Assembly (NCBI RefSeq): GCF_003201355.1 | Contig: NZ_QICL01000007.1 | Coordinates: 109,690-173,689 of the forward strand | Reading direction: 5' to 3' | DNA from: Indolivaga alginatilytica | GTDB lineage: Bacteria > Bacteroidota > Bacteroidia > Bacteroidales > Dysgonomonadaceae | DNA length: 64,000 nucleotides | Shown: positions 45,033 through 55,784 of the stretch, piece by piece | Numbering within the stretch: the first letter of the stretch is position 1 | Layout: each line of letters starts with the position of its first letter | Translations under genes and position numbers: made by a program | Notes under the pieces: model-generated | What the model was told of the DNA's origin: nothing | Seen by the model: the letters and a program-made list of their open reading frames with translations, nothing else | Databases searched by the model: none

Positions 45033-46592
45033 ATGAAAAATAAAATATTATATATACTGACTGCCATAAGTTTGTTGTTCGGATCATCGAGCTGCAGCGA
45101 TTTTGGAGATGTAAACACCGACCCTCAACACGTTACGGGAGACAAAATGAAGTTTGAAATGATGTTTACAGGTGCACAGGTATTTGTCGCAGGAAGAGAT
45201 TGGGCGGCTTGGCGTAACAATCTTATATATTGTAGTACTATGATGCAACATCTGTCTTCTGTCCAAGGTTATTGGGCGGGAGATAAATATACCTATAATT
45301 CGGATTACAATGCTGCTTATTTCGACTCGTATGATTCAGGTATAAAAACATTGATGGAGACTTATTTTGCATGGAAAGATGATGCTTCAAAAGTAAATGA
45401 ATTCCAGATGACCCGTATTGTAAGAGTTCTTTTGATGCATAGAATGACCGATATGTATGGAGATGTACCCTATTCAGAGGCGGGACAAGGGTATATATCG
45501 GGAATTAAATATCCTAAATACGACACTCAGCAAAGTATCTATATGGATATGTTGAAAGAATTGGATGAAGCAGCCCAAACATTAGATTCTTCAAAGCCAA
45601 ATAATATAAAAGCTGCTGATATAATGTATGGCGGAGATGTTGACGGATGGAGAAAAACAGCTTATTCCTTAATGCTTAGATTGGGGATGAGACTATCGAA
45701 AGTAGATCCTGCGGAGGCCGAAAAATGGGTAAAAAAAGCAGTCGCAGGGGGGCTTTACACAACCACTTCGGAAAGTGCAACAATATTACATGATCCAACT
45801 ACGGATGATGCAGCTCAAGCTACGGGTAAAGTGCTTTGTCATCTCGATCCGGATGCTTCACGCGTTAGCCTGACATTTATTGATCACTTGCGAAATACAA
45901 AAGACCCACGTCTTATTTATACTGCAACAGTTTGTGAAAATCCTAAATACGGAGTTTTAGATTCCAAATTTGAGCTTGGAGATACCACAGCTGTAGTCCA
46001 ATTGGGTATGCCTAATGGTTTTGATCAACTGGAAGGTGCTACAGATATATCAAAAGCTCCAAATTGGGCAGGTAATATTAATAAATATTCAGTTGTGAAT
46101 CGTTATACTTATTCTCGTCTGGATGCACCTACCTTGGTGATTACTCATGCTGAAAACTTGTTGCTGATGGCTGAGGCTGCTTATCGTGGGTGGATTACAG
46201 GAAGTGCAAAAAGCTATTATGAAGCTGCAGTTAAATCGGCAATGGAGCAAATATCGGACTATGGAGTAAGAGGAATCAGCTCGGAGCAGATTGCCAAATA
46301 CTTGCAGGACAATCCCTATAATGAAGCTGATGCGTTGAATCAGATCAATACTCAATACTGGGTTGTAACCTTTATCGATGAATACGAGGCATGGGCTAAC
46401 TGGAGAAGATCGGGATATCCCGCCTTGAAAGAGATCAATTATTATGGTAATGCAACTAATGGAACTATTCCTCGTCGTTTTACTTATCCAAGATCGGAGG
46501 CAACTATTAATGCAAAAAATTATCAGGCTGCTGTAGCTAATCTTGCGGATGGAGATAAAATGACTTCAAGAGTATGGTGGGATAAAAAATAA
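45033..46592 (+). CDS. SusD/RagB-family nutrient-binding lipoprotein
   Basis: SusD-like lipoproteins form the lid of the SusC barrel and capture the substrate on the cell surface. The 519-residue protein has lipobox GSSSC (Cys21) and features of the SusD-like-2 subfamily: CSDFGDVNTDPQHVTG, the TPR region with VRVLLMHRMTDMYGDVPYSEAG (about 128-149), and the C-terminal WRRSGYPAL and RRFTYPRSE. It pairs with the preceding SusC and is followed by a terminator. Confidence 0.95.
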   Translation: MKNKILYILTAISLLFGSSSCSDFGDVNTDPQHVTGDKMKFEMMFTGAQVFVAGRDWAAWRNNLIYCSTMMQHLSSVQGYWAGDKYTYNSDYNAAYFDSYDSGIKTLMETYFAWKDDASKVNEFQMTRIVRVLLMHRMTDMYGDVPYSEAGQGYISGIKYPKYDTQQSIYMDMLKELDEAAQTLDSSKPNNIKAADIMYGGDVDGWRKTAYSLMLRLGMRLSKVDPAEAEKWVKKAVAGGLYTTTSESATILHDPTTDDAAQATGKVLCHLDPDASRVSLTFIDHLRNTKDPRLIYTATVCENPKYGVLDSKFELGDTTAVVQLGMPNGFDQLEGATDISKAPNWAGNINKYSVVNRYTYSRLDAPTLVITHAENLLLMAEAAYRGWITGSAKSYYEAAVKSAMEQISDYGVRGISSEQIAKYLQDNPYNEADALNQINTQYWVVTFIDEYEAWANWRRSGYPALKEINYYGNATNGTIPRRFTYPRSEATINAKNYQAAVANLADGDKMTSRVWWDKK

Positions 46593-46616
46593 TATTTGTT
46601 ATATACTAAATACGAT

Positions 46617-46654
46617 AAAGTCCCGAAGGTAATTTCCTTTCGGGACTTTTCTTT
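46617..46654 (+). terminator. Terminator of the susC-susD operon
   Basis: An 11-bp stem (AAAGTCCCGAA with TTCGGGACTTT) extended by a GG/CC pair, followed by TTCTTT; it starts 24 nt after the susD stop. Confidence 0.88.
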
Positions 46655-46669
46655 ATCAGATGAAAGATG

Positions 46670-46699
46670 TTTGTCTCTAATTCAAAATCTGTATATTTG
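46670..46699 (+). promoter_or_regulatory. Promoter for the nucleoside phosphorylase gene cluster
   Basis: TTTG at 46670-46673 and TATATTTG at 46692-46699 are separated by 18 nt, 27 nt before the ATG. Confidence 0.7.
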
Positions 46700-46725
46700 T
46701 ATTTAAACGTATAAAAAATAATAGC

Positions 46726-47592
46726 ATGAGTATAATACCGGAATCGGAACTTATTATCAATAGTGATGGAAGTGTATTTCACTTACATCTAAAACCTGAG
46801 CAACTGGCGGATAAAATAATAATGATGGGTGATCCTGATCGTGTTACACTTACCGCTTCATTTTTTGATAGTATAGAGAGTGAAGTACAGAGTCGCGAAT
46901 TTCATACCATTACGGGAACATACAAAGGAAAGCGTATTACAGCTTTATCTCATGGGATAGGCCCGGATAATATAGATATCGTAATTACTGAGCTTGATGC
47001 ATTGGCAAATGTTGATTTCAAAACCCGTGAGGTGAAAAATGAGTTTAAACAACTCACTATGGTGCGTGTAGGAACTTCGGGAGGATTGCAGCCGCATTGT
47101 CCTATCGGGTCTTATGTAGTTTCTGAAAAATCAATAGGGTTTGATGGTGTGTTAAATTACTATGAAGGTCGCAACTCGGTAGCTGAACTCGATTTTGAAG
47201 AGGCTTTTAAGAAGCATGTAAACTGGTCTCCTTTGCATTGTGCCCCGTATGTTGTGAAAGCAGATGAAGGATTAGTACAGCAAATAGGTCATGATATGAT
47301 TAAAGGAGTGACTATCTCGGCGATCGGATTTTATGGACCTCAAGGGCGGACGGTGCGTATACCGTTGGCAAGCCCAGACTTGAATAGTCGTATCGAAAGC
47401 TTTAAGTTTGGCTCGGATGTAATTACCAATTACGAGATGGAAAGTGCTCCCCTTGCAGGATTAGGTCGTTTGATGGGACATAAAGCGATGACTGTTTGTA
47501 CAATAATAGCCAATCGTTTGGCAGGAGAATCAAATTCTAATTACAAAGGGTCGATAGAAGATTTAATAAAAACGGTTCTTGATCGAATTTGA
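46726..47592 (+). CDS. Nucleoside phosphorylase (uridine phosphorylase-like)
   Basis: The enzyme cleaves a nucleoside with phosphate to give a base and (deoxy)ribose 1-phosphate. The 288-residue product has the NP-I family motifs: IMMGDPDRV (32-40), VRVGTSGGLQPHC (about 110-122) and TNYEMESAPLAGLGRL (about 229-244), the last holding the ribose-binding Met-Glu. Uridine phosphorylase is the most likely type, but the base specificity is not certain. First gene of a dense seven-gene cluster. Confidence 0.9.
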   Translation: MSIIPESELIINSDGSVFHLHLKPEQLADKIIMMGDPDRVTLTASFFDSIESEVQSREFHTITGTYKGKRITALSHGIGPDNIDIVITELDALANVDFKTREVKNEFKQLTMVRVGTSGGLQPHCPIGSYVVSEKSIGFDGVLNYYEGRNSVAELDFEEAFKKHVNWSPLHCAPYVVKADEGLVQQIGHDMIKGVTISAIGFYGPQGRTVRIPLASPDLNSRIESFKFGSDVITNYEMESAPLAGLGRLMGHKAMTVCTIIANRLAGESNSNYKGSIEDLIKTVLDRI

Positions 47593-48251
47593 TGAATAAA
47601 CGGAAAATGAAAATAATAAAGAGAGTAGCCGTTTACATAGCGGTTACTCTTTTGTCTATTGCCGTTGTGCTTGTTTTTGCCAATTGGAAAATACCTCACG
47701 ATACAAAAGACTGGTTGTATAATGATGTTGATAGTATTCCTCCTCAAAAGGTAGCGCTGGTATTGGGTGCATCTAAGCATATACGTGGAGGGTTGCCCAA
47801 TCCTTACTTTGATAATCGTATTGCTGCTGCTCATGAGTTGTACGTTGCAGATAAGGTGAAAGCTTTTGTAATGAGTGGAGATAATGGACGTGAAGGATAT
47901 AGCGAACCCGAAGATATGCGTGATGCCCTTGTGGCTTTGGGTGTTCCCGATAGTATAATCTATCTTGATTATGCAGGATTCCGTACATTGGATTCGGTGG
48001 TGCGCATGAATGAGATTTTCGGACAGGATTCGTTTATTGTAGTGTCTCAGAAATTTCATAATGAGAGAGCGGTTTTTCTGGCTCAGTATTATGGTCATAC
48101 GGCGTATGGTTACAACGCTAAAGATGTTGCCTTGGGACGTGTTTCGTATAAAACTATTGTGAGAGAGAAATTTGCGCGGGTAAAAGTTTTTGTAGATATT
48201 ATACTAAATAAGCAGCCTAAATTTCTGGGTGAGCCTGTAGAGATAAAATGA
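47592..48251 (+). CDS. SanA/YdcF-like DUF218 membrane protein
   Basis: The 219-residue protein has an N-terminal transmembrane helix (about 9-27) and a DUF218 domain: VALVLGASKHIRGGLPNPYF (about 55-74), FVMSGDNGR and VSQKFHNERAVFLA. E. coli SanA affects envelope barrier function (vancomycin sensitivity at high temperature). The ATG at 47592 overlaps the preceding TGA by one base, suggesting translational coupling. Confidence 0.88.
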   Translation: MNKRKMKIIKRVAVYIAVTLLSIAVVLVFANWKIPHDTKDWLYNDVDSIPPQKVALVLGASKHIRGGLPNPYFDNRIAAAHELYVADKVKAFVMSGDNGREGYSEPEDMRDALVALGVPDSIIYLDYAGFRTLDSVVRMNEIFGQDSFIVVSQKFHNERAVFLAQYYGHTAYGYNAKDVALGRVSYKTIVREKFARVKVFVDIILNKQPKFLGEPVEIK

Positions 48252-48697
48252 AAAGTAAATCAGATATGGAAATAGAAAGATTAGTCAGTGTGTCGGATGA
48301 AGTTGTAGAGTCTTTAGGAAAGTTGTTGATTCAACTTTCGCCGAATGGTAAATCTCCAACCAGGGAATACCTTCATGAAATGCTGAGTCTGTCCAATATA
48401 TTTCTTTTTCTCGCTAAGGAAGACGGAAAAATAATAGGGACTTTTACCTTAGTCCTATATAAAATACCAACGGGAATTAAAGCTTCTATTGAAGATGTAG
48501 TAGTTGATGTAGATATGAGAGGAAAACAGATTGGAGAAAAGATGATCCGATTTGCAATTGATTATGCCGGTACCCAACTTGGAGTTACTAAGATCGATTT
48601 AACATCGAGTCCTTCCCGTATTGCAGCTAATGCATTATATCAGAAACTCGGATTTGTAAAAAGGGAAACTAATGTATACCGTTTCAAATTGAAATAA
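48248..48697 (+). CDS. GNAT-family N-acetyltransferase
   Basis: The 149-residue protein shows the GNAT acetyl-CoA site (DVDMRGKQIGEKMIRFAIDYA, about 90-110) and the C-terminal ALYQKLGFVKRETNVYRF. ATGA overlap with the DUF218 gene. Substrate unknown. An alternative ATG 8 codons in (MEIERLVS) is possible. Confidence 0.88.
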   Translation: MKSKSDMEIERLVSVSDEVVESLGKLLIQLSPNGKSPTREYLHEMLSLSNIFLFLAKEDGKIIGTFTLVLYKIPTGIKASIEDVVVDVDMRGKQIGEKMIRFAIDYAGTQLGVTKIDLTSSPSRIAANALYQKLGFVKRETNVYRFKLK

Positions 48698-48736
48698 TCC
48701 TATTCAAATTATTCACAAACTAAAAATTAGTAAGCT

Positions 48737-49144
48737 ATGCCATTTGTAAATGTAAAATTAGTAAAGCAGCAAGTTGATCAAAGCCAAAAAGATTTATTGA
48801 TAGGTGGTCTGATGGATATAATTGTAAACATTATGGGGCGTAACCCTGATACTACAGTTATAGCAGTAGATGAAATAGATCAGTCGAATTGGTTCATAGG
48901 CGGCAAGTCGATGGATAAATCAGTACATGATAAGGTCGTATCTGTTGAGATAAGAATTTCGAAAGGTACAAGTAACCCTGCGCAGATGGCCGAGGTGATA
49001 AAGGCAGGTAAAAATATAATTCATCGGGCACTCGGTTCGTGTGATGAGACAAACTATTTTATAATAACCGAGCTGAACCCTGATAGCTGGGGATTTGATG
49101 GCATATCAATGACAATTAGAAACGAAATGGAAAAACAAAAATGA
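48737..49144 (+). CDS. Tautomerase-family protein
   Basis: The 135-residue product begins Met-Pro-Phe-Val-Asn-Val-Lys, which after Met removal exposes Pro1, the catalytic base of the 4-oxalocrotonate tautomerase superfamily. The first 65 residues match the 4-OT unit (IGGLMDIIVNIMGRNPDTTVIAVDEI); the second half (about 70-135) looks like a second beta-alpha-beta unit without the Pro. Reaction unknown. Confidence 0.82.
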   Translation: MPFVNVKLVKQQVDQSQKDLLIGGLMDIIVNIMGRNPDTTVIAVDEIDQSNWFIGGKSMDKSVHDKVVSVEIRISKGTSNPAQMAEVIKAGKNIIHRALGSCDETNYFIITELNPDSWGFDGISMTIRNEMEKQK

Positions 49145-49150
49145 TTGTTT

Positions 49151-49642
49151 ATGGACAATTTTACGCATATTACTTCACAAGAAAATTTATCGGCAATTGT
49201 ACATGTGTTAAACGTATCACATGGTACAGTTGCTAAAGAATTCGGGTTCAATAAAGACACTAATCCCACAAATAACGCCTTCATTGAAGAGCAGACTTTG
49301 CGAGATCAATTAAATAATGGAATTGATCTGTATGCTTTGTCTGATAATGATAGGTTGATAGGCTGCATTGCAATTGAAAAATCGTCAAGAGAAACAGATA
49401 CCTTTTATATTGAGAAAGTTTCTGTTATCCCTGAGTATAGAAATCAAGGGACAGGAGTTAAGTTGATGAACTTTGCTACTTTGAAGATTCAGGATTTAGG
49501 GGCGAAGAAAATCTCGATTTCATTGATCGATTCGAATGTGAAGCTAAAAAAGTGGTATTCATCACAAGGCTTTGTAGAAGCAAGTTTTAAAGATTTTGAG
49601 CATTTACCTTTCAGGGTGTGTTTTATGAGTAAAGAAATATAA
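49151..49642 (+). CDS. GNAT-family N-acetyltransferase
   Basis: The 163-residue protein (from the ATG at 49151) has the GNAT core VSVIPEYRNQGTGVKLMNFA (about 93-112) and KKWYSSQGFVEASFKDF near the C-terminus. It begins 7 nt after the tautomerase stop. Unlike the acetyltransferase at 48248, it is not an obvious duplicate of it. Substrate unknown. Confidence 0.86.
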   Translation: MDNFTHITSQENLSAIVHVLNVSHGTVAKEFGFNKDTNPTNNAFIEEQTLRDQLNNGIDLYALSDNDRLIGCIAIEKSSRETDTFYIEKVSVIPEYRNQGTGVKLMNFATLKIQDLGAKKISISLIDSNVKLKKWYSSQGFVEASFKDFEHLPFRVCFMSKEI

Positions 49643-49651
49643 TAAATTACG

Positions 49652-50206
49652 ATGAAGATGTTGAAAATTATTTTAGTTGTAGTTACAGTGCTTCTTGCAA
49701 TCGTTCTAATAGCTTATATCTACTATGGCGGATTAAGTAAAGTAACAGTAAAGGAGAAAATTCAAGGGGGAGAGATATTGGTTTATGAAGAAGTTGTAGG
49801 TGATTATGCCCAAACAGGGAAATATACAGATAAAGTATATTATGAGCTGCTTAATAATGAGGGGATTGAAACCACTAAAGGATTCGGAATCTTTTATGAT
49901 AATCCACAGGAGGTAGAGAAAAGTAAACTTCGCTCAGAAGTAGGATGTATCGTTGAGGGTTTAGATAGTGTACAAATTGCAGACTTGGCAGGCAAATATA
50001 AAGTACGTACATATCCGCAGGCGAATTATGTGACAGCAGAGTTTCCTTTTAAGGGGCATATGTCTATTATGATTGGTTTGATGAAAGTTTATTCTCAGAT
50101 TGATAAATATATAAAAGAGCATGGAATAAATGATAAAGGTGCTATTATGGAAATATATGATGTTCCGAATAAGAAAATAATCTATCGAAAAGAGATTATT
50201 CAATAA
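49652..50206 (+). CDS. Membrane-anchored GyrI-like domain protein
   Basis: The 184-residue protein has an N-terminal transmembrane helix (about 3-26) and a soluble domain resembling the GyrI-like/AraC-effector-binding fold: GGEILVYEEVVGDYAQTGKYTD, GFGIFYDNPQEVEKSKLRSEVGC, then YVTAEFPFKGHMSIMIGLMKVY and MEIYDVPNKKIIY. Such domains bind amphipathic small molecules. It is 9 nt after the acetyltransferase and overlaps the next start by one base. Confidence 0.78.
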   Translation: MKMLKIILVVVTVLLAIVLIAYIYYGGLSKVTVKEKIQGGEILVYEEVVGDYAQTGKYTDKVYYELLNNEGIETTKGFGIFYDNPQEVEKSKLRSEVGCIVEGLDSVQIADLAGKYKVRTYPQANYVTAEFPFKGHMSIMIGLMKVYSQIDKYIKEHGINDKGAIMEIYDVPNKKIIYRKEIIQ

Positions 50207-50760
50207 TGATTTTTTATGATATAGGATATTTAAAAGAAGGAAACTCCAGACAACAACATTGCTATAAAGTCCTGAGAGAAACAAATATTCTTGAGATTCT
50301 CCATAGTTATAATCCCGTTGTAGTTGGTACTATTCCCATTGCCATAGATATTGAGGGCAGTGATATTGATGTAGCTTGTTGCACCGAAAATTTATTGGAA
50401 TTTCGAGATATCGTTCGTTTTAACTTTTCATCATTTAAAGATTTTTCTGATCATCTGGAAAATGTCTATATTGCTAATTTTGAATATCGGGGATTAGAGA
50501 TCGAGATTTATGGAGAGCCTGTGCCTACGTTTATGCAGAATGGGTATCGCCATATGCTTATCGAGGATAGGATTCTCAGATTAGCAGGAGCCAAGTTTAG
50601 AGATGATATAATAGCCCTAAAACGACAAGGCTATAAAACTGAGCCCGCATTCGGCATCCTTTTGAAATTGAAGGATCCTTATCAGGAATTGCTTAATCTG
50701 GTGCAATTGGATGATGACGAGCTGATGTCTTTTGTCGCACAAGCTTTGCAAAATAAGTAA
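50206..50760 (+). CDS. DUF4269 nucleotidyltransferase-like protein
   Basis: The 184-residue product matches the DUF4269 family. The pattern VVGTIPIAIDIEGSDIDVACC (about 43-63) resembles a nucleotidyltransferase Gly-Ser/Asp-x-Asp active site, followed by GLEIEIYGEPVP with another acidic pair. Enzyme activity is not established. It ends the seven-gene cluster. Confidence 0.8.
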   Translation: MIFYDIGYLKEGNSRQQHCYKVLRETNILEILHSYNPVVVGTIPIAIDIEGSDIDVACCTENLLEFRDIVRFNFSSFKDFSDHLENVYIANFEYRGLEIEIYGEPVPTFMQNGYRHMLIEDRILRLAGAKFRDDIIALKRQGYKTEPAFGILLKLKDPYQELLNLVQLDDDELMSFVAQALQNK

Positions 50761-50946
50761 TAGGATCTTTCTTTAGGAGATATTTGAGTTCTTGCAATCG
50801 TTTGCAAGAATTTTCTGCGTGAAAAATAAAATTTCACACAAAAGTTTGTCTTTTATTCTCTAGTTTTGTTAACATCAGATACTTCGTGTTTTCTAAACTT
50901 CTATTCTGAGAGGTTTAAGTTATACACTGATCAAAGCAATAAATAG

Positions 50947-50960
50947 GTCTGAGGCCTTTA
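50947..50960 (+). promoter_or_regulatory. Palindrome AGGTCT-G-AGGCCT, copy 4
   Basis: The right arm differs by one base from copy 1. It ends 15 nt before the GH13 start codon. Confidence 0.65.
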
Positions 50961-50963
50961 TAA

Positions 50964-52820
<1,857 letters not shown>

Positions 52821-53325
52821 AATTCAAGATTGAAAATCATTTTTGATAATACTATTTTAAATAGATTATTGCAAATAGTAAAGATAACTTTTAGGTTCAG
52901 GAAAATTTTAGGTAATTAGATTATTGGGTTACGAAGGAAAAGAGGAGCGAAAATATTCGTTCCTCTTTTTTATTTTTAGATGTTCTCTACCTTTGCTTAG
53001 AGGTCGTTTGGTATTAAGTCCATTATACTTTCCTTAAATTACCGGAATATTTCTATCTTTGATAAACAGTCTTGATTTGATTAAAGGCATTCAATGTGGG
53101 CATGTTTAAGAATATTCATCTTTTCTAAAGTAGAATAAATTATTATTCTATCTGTGTGGTTTTCTTTCGTGTGTTTTCAACTCGCTGTTAATTATTTGTT
53201 TATGCCTTTTTTTTGGAAGTTCTCACTGTTCTTTTTTTAATTCGAATATTATTTCAATCTAGAATAGTGTAGTTAGTTGTGGTTGTGGAAATGAATATAA
53301 TATAGTAACTCTAAAGATTAAACTT
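52821..53325. other. Intergenic region GH13 / mnmE
   Basis: No supported gene. It contains the GH13 terminator (52938-52977) and two isolated TAnnTTTG boxes (52988-52995 and 53054-53061) without a good upstream box. The rest is AT-rich. Confidence 0.5.
52938..52977 (+). terminator. Terminator after the GH13 gene
   Basis: A 14-bp stem with one wobble (AAAAGAGGAGCGAA with TTCGTTCCTCTTTT), 4-nt loop and T-run. Confidence 0.92.
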
Positions 53326-54720
53326 ATGATGCAACAGTCGGATATTATTGTAGCTATTTCTACCCCTGCAGGAGTAGGAGGCATTGCTGTTATTCGTTTA
53401 TCAGGTAAAGGGTGTATTGGATTAGTTGATACGGTTTATCGCTCTCCATCAGGAAAGAAATTGATAGATCGGAAAGCTAATACAATTCATTTTGGCACTA
53501 TCGTAAAAGATGATGCTGCACTTGATGAAGTGTTGGTCAGTGTGTTTCACAATCCAAGCTCTTTTACAGGAGAGGATAGTGTTGAGATTTCATGTCATGG
53601 ATCTATTTATATACAGCAGGGTATTTTACAATTATTATTGGAAAAAGGAGCACGTTTAGCAACCGCAGGAGAATTTACGCAAAGGGCATTTTTGAATGGT
53701 AAGATGGACTTGTCACAAGCTGAATCTGTTGCCGACCTGATTGCTTCGACTTCTGCGGCTACTCACCGATTAGCCTTGAATCAGATGCGGGGAGGGTTTA
53801 GTAATAAGTTGGTTGAGTTGCGTACCGATTTGCTCAATTTTGCTTCTCTGATAGAGTTGGAATTAGATTTCTCGGAGGAAGATGTGGAATTTGCAAATCG
53901 GGATAATCTTAAGAATTTAGCCAATCATATTCATGAAGTAATAGAAAAATTAGCTGATTCTTTCTCTTTAGGAAATGTAGTGAAAACAGGTATTCCCGTA
54001 GCTATTATAGGGGAGACGAATGCGGGAAAATCTACATTGCTCAATCTGTTGTTGAGGGAAGAGAAGGCGATTGTTTCGGATATTCACGGAACAACTCGGG
54101 ATGTAATTGAGGATACTATAAATATTGACGGTCTTATATTTCGCTTGATTGATACGGCGGGCATTCGTGATACGGATGATGTCGTTGAAAGTCTGGGTAT
54201 AGAACGAACTTTCAAGAAGCTGGAGCAAGCTAATATAGTTCTTTGGGTTATAGATGCTGAAACGGAAGATGAGCGAACTATTGCTTTGTCGCAAAAAATA
54301 CTACCACTTACTGAAGGCAAGAAACTAATATTAGTATTTAATAAAGTTGATATAATTCCTGCTGCCCGTAAGGAGCATAAGGAGCAATTATTAAGTGATT
54401 TAATTCCCGATCGAATTTTCATTTCAGCAAAGTATCATCAAGGTACAGAAAATCTACAAGATATTTTAGTTGAGGCTGCTAATATTCCCGAATTTGGAGA
54501 GCAGGATGTCGTTGTTACCAATATGCGCCATTATGAAGCTCTGAAAAATGCTTTAGCTGCTATAACTCGTGTCTCTGACGGAATGGAATCTGGTTTATCC
54601 AGTGACTTTCTTGCTCAAGATATTCGTGAATGTATGCATTATTTGGGTGAAATTACAGGTCAAATTTCTACTGATGATATTTTGGGTAATATATTTAGTA
54701 AGTTCTGTATCGGAAAGTAA
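53326..54720 (+). CDS. mnmE: tRNA uridine-5-carboxymethylaminomethyl modification GTPase
   Basis: MnmE with MnmG modifies wobble uridine 34 of several tRNAs. The 464-residue protein has the tetrahydrofolate-binding N-domain (STPAGVGGIAVIRLSG, about 11-26), a helical domain and the GTPase insert: G1 GETNAGKSTLL (about 228-238), G2 GTTRD, G3 DTAGIRDTDD, G4 NKVD, and the essential C-terminal Cys in FCIGK. Length is standard. Confidence 0.97.
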   Translation: MMQQSDIIVAISTPAGVGGIAVIRLSGKGCIGLVDTVYRSPSGKKLIDRKANTIHFGTIVKDDAALDEVLVSVFHNPSSFTGEDSVEISCHGSIYIQQGILQLLLEKGARLATAGEFTQRAFLNGKMDLSQAESVADLIASTSAATHRLALNQMRGGFSNKLVELRTDLLNFASLIELELDFSEEDVEFANRDNLKNLANHIHEVIEKLADSFSLGNVVKTGIPVAIIGETNAGKSTLLNLLLREEKAIVSDIHGTTRDVIEDTINIDGLIFRLIDTAGIRDTDDVVESLGIERTFKKLEQANIVLWVIDAETEDERTIALSQKILPLTEGKKLILVFNKVDIIPAARKEHKEQLLSDLIPDRIFISAKYHQGTENLQDILVEAANIPEFGEQDVVVTNMRHYEALKNALAAITRVSDGMESGLSSDFLAQDIRECMHYLGEITGQISTDDILGNIFSKFCIGK

Positions 54721-54824
54721 CTATATCAAATATTGGTAAATAAGAACACGCAAATGTGCTGTAATACAATTGATTATTTGTATAATTTAGATTTTACAAG
54801 AATCTTGTTTTCTTAATTTATCGT

Positions 54825-54991
54825 TAGGGTAACCGCACCAAAATTCACATTATTTGTAATTGTCAAATAATTAATATGTTACAAATTACTCATTTTGTGG
54901 CTTTGCTAATTTTACTCAAACATCTCAAACAGCAATAACTACATTACTAAGCAGATTCTATCTTGTGCATAATTTGGGTGCGGTTGCCCTA
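54825..54991. mobile_element. MITE-like element, 167 bp with 21-bp imperfect terminal inverted repeats
   Basis: The left end reads TAGGGTAACCGCACC then AAAATT; the right end, reverse-complemented, reads TAGGGCAACCGCACC then CAAATT, giving 19 of 21 identical. No coding capacity lies between. The structure fits a non-autonomous element mobilised by a transposase encoded elsewhere. No clear target-site duplication is visible (at most GT on both sides). Confidence 0.75.
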
Positions 54992-55167
54992 GTTTGCAGG
55001 AAATATTTACTACAATATTACAACGAATGATTATATTTGCTGCAAATAAATGTAAAAACATTACAAACGAAAGGTTGAAGGATTAAAGTATATAATCAGA
55101 TGAAAGAATTTAGCGAACGAAATTATTTATCTGTAAAATAAATGCTTAGTAAAGATTGATTATGAAG

Positions 55168-55319
55168 TCGTCTAGACTTTTTATTCTCTGAATATTTTGC
55201 TAATAAAATGATATTTTAGAGATCCTAAAAGTTCGAATAAGCTCTATTTTTTTGATTGAAATATGAAATTCAATTATCAAAGAATAAAAGAATTCTATCT
55301 TTTTTTAAAGTCTAGACGA
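55168..55319. repeat. 13-bp perfect inverted repeat pair enclosing 126 bp
   Basis: TCGTCTAGACTTT at 55168-55180 and AAAGTCTAGACGA at 55307-55319 are exact reverse complements. Each contains the self-palindrome GTCTAGAC. The enclosed 126 bp has no ORF. It lies just upstream of the membrane protein gene and the integrase remnant; it could be recombination sites or protein-binding sites. Confidence 0.75.
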
Positions 55320-55421
55320 GTTCTATCTAATATAATAGAATTCATCAACTACTTTTTAAATTAGAATTAGATTTGTATATTTTGTTTTTTGTGTTAAAAA
55401 ATAAATTAAGTCAATAGATAA

Positions 55422-55769
55422 ATGGATATGAAAAAAGAAATAGTAATATCTTTAAAACAAGTGAAGACATTTATAAAAAGCTTTTTAATAGCTTTTATAT
55501 CACTTTTTCTCATAGTTACTATTTTTGGAGAGAGTTATTCATATCACACTCCATTCTCTATAGGTAATGATTACTTCAAAGCTCCCAGTTTTATTGGTGA
55601 TTATGATATTTCTCGTGAAATAGATCTATATGAATTGAAATTAATCTTTGGACAAATGTACTGGCATTTAATAATACTTACTGTAATAATATTTGTTCTA
55701 TTTAACTTCTTTCAGAAATATAAAGTGTCAATCAAAAATACTAATGAAACAAATAACAAAGAGGATTGA
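55422..55769 (+). CDS. Small membrane protein, unrecognised
   Basis: The 115-residue protein has two predicted transmembrane helices (about 18-36 and 85-103) and a soluble loop between them (SYSYHTPFSIGNDYFKAPSF region). I recognise no family. A start at the second Met (55428) is equally possible. It lies at the left edge of the decayed integrative element. Confidence 0.6.
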   Translation: MDMKKEIVISLKQVKTFIKSFLIAFISLFLIVTIFGESYSYHTPFSIGNDYFKAPSFIGDYDISREIDLYELKLIFGQMYWHLIILTVIIFVLFNFFQKYKVSIKNTNETNNKED

Positions 55770-55784
55770 ACGTGATATAACCAA

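Larger units (their letters stand above)
54721..55421. other. Intergenic region mnmE / integrative remnant
   Basis: No supported gene. It contains a 167-bp MITE-like element (54825-54991) and a 13-bp perfect inverted repeat with arms at 55168-55180 and 55307-55319. Otherwise AT-rich. This looks like a site of repeated insertions. Confidence 0.6.

Noticed and set aside
52988..53061. Two TAnnTTTG boxes upstream of mnmE
   Set aside because: No TTTG at the right distance; isolated boxes are expected by chance in AT-rich DNA, so no promoter is claimed.
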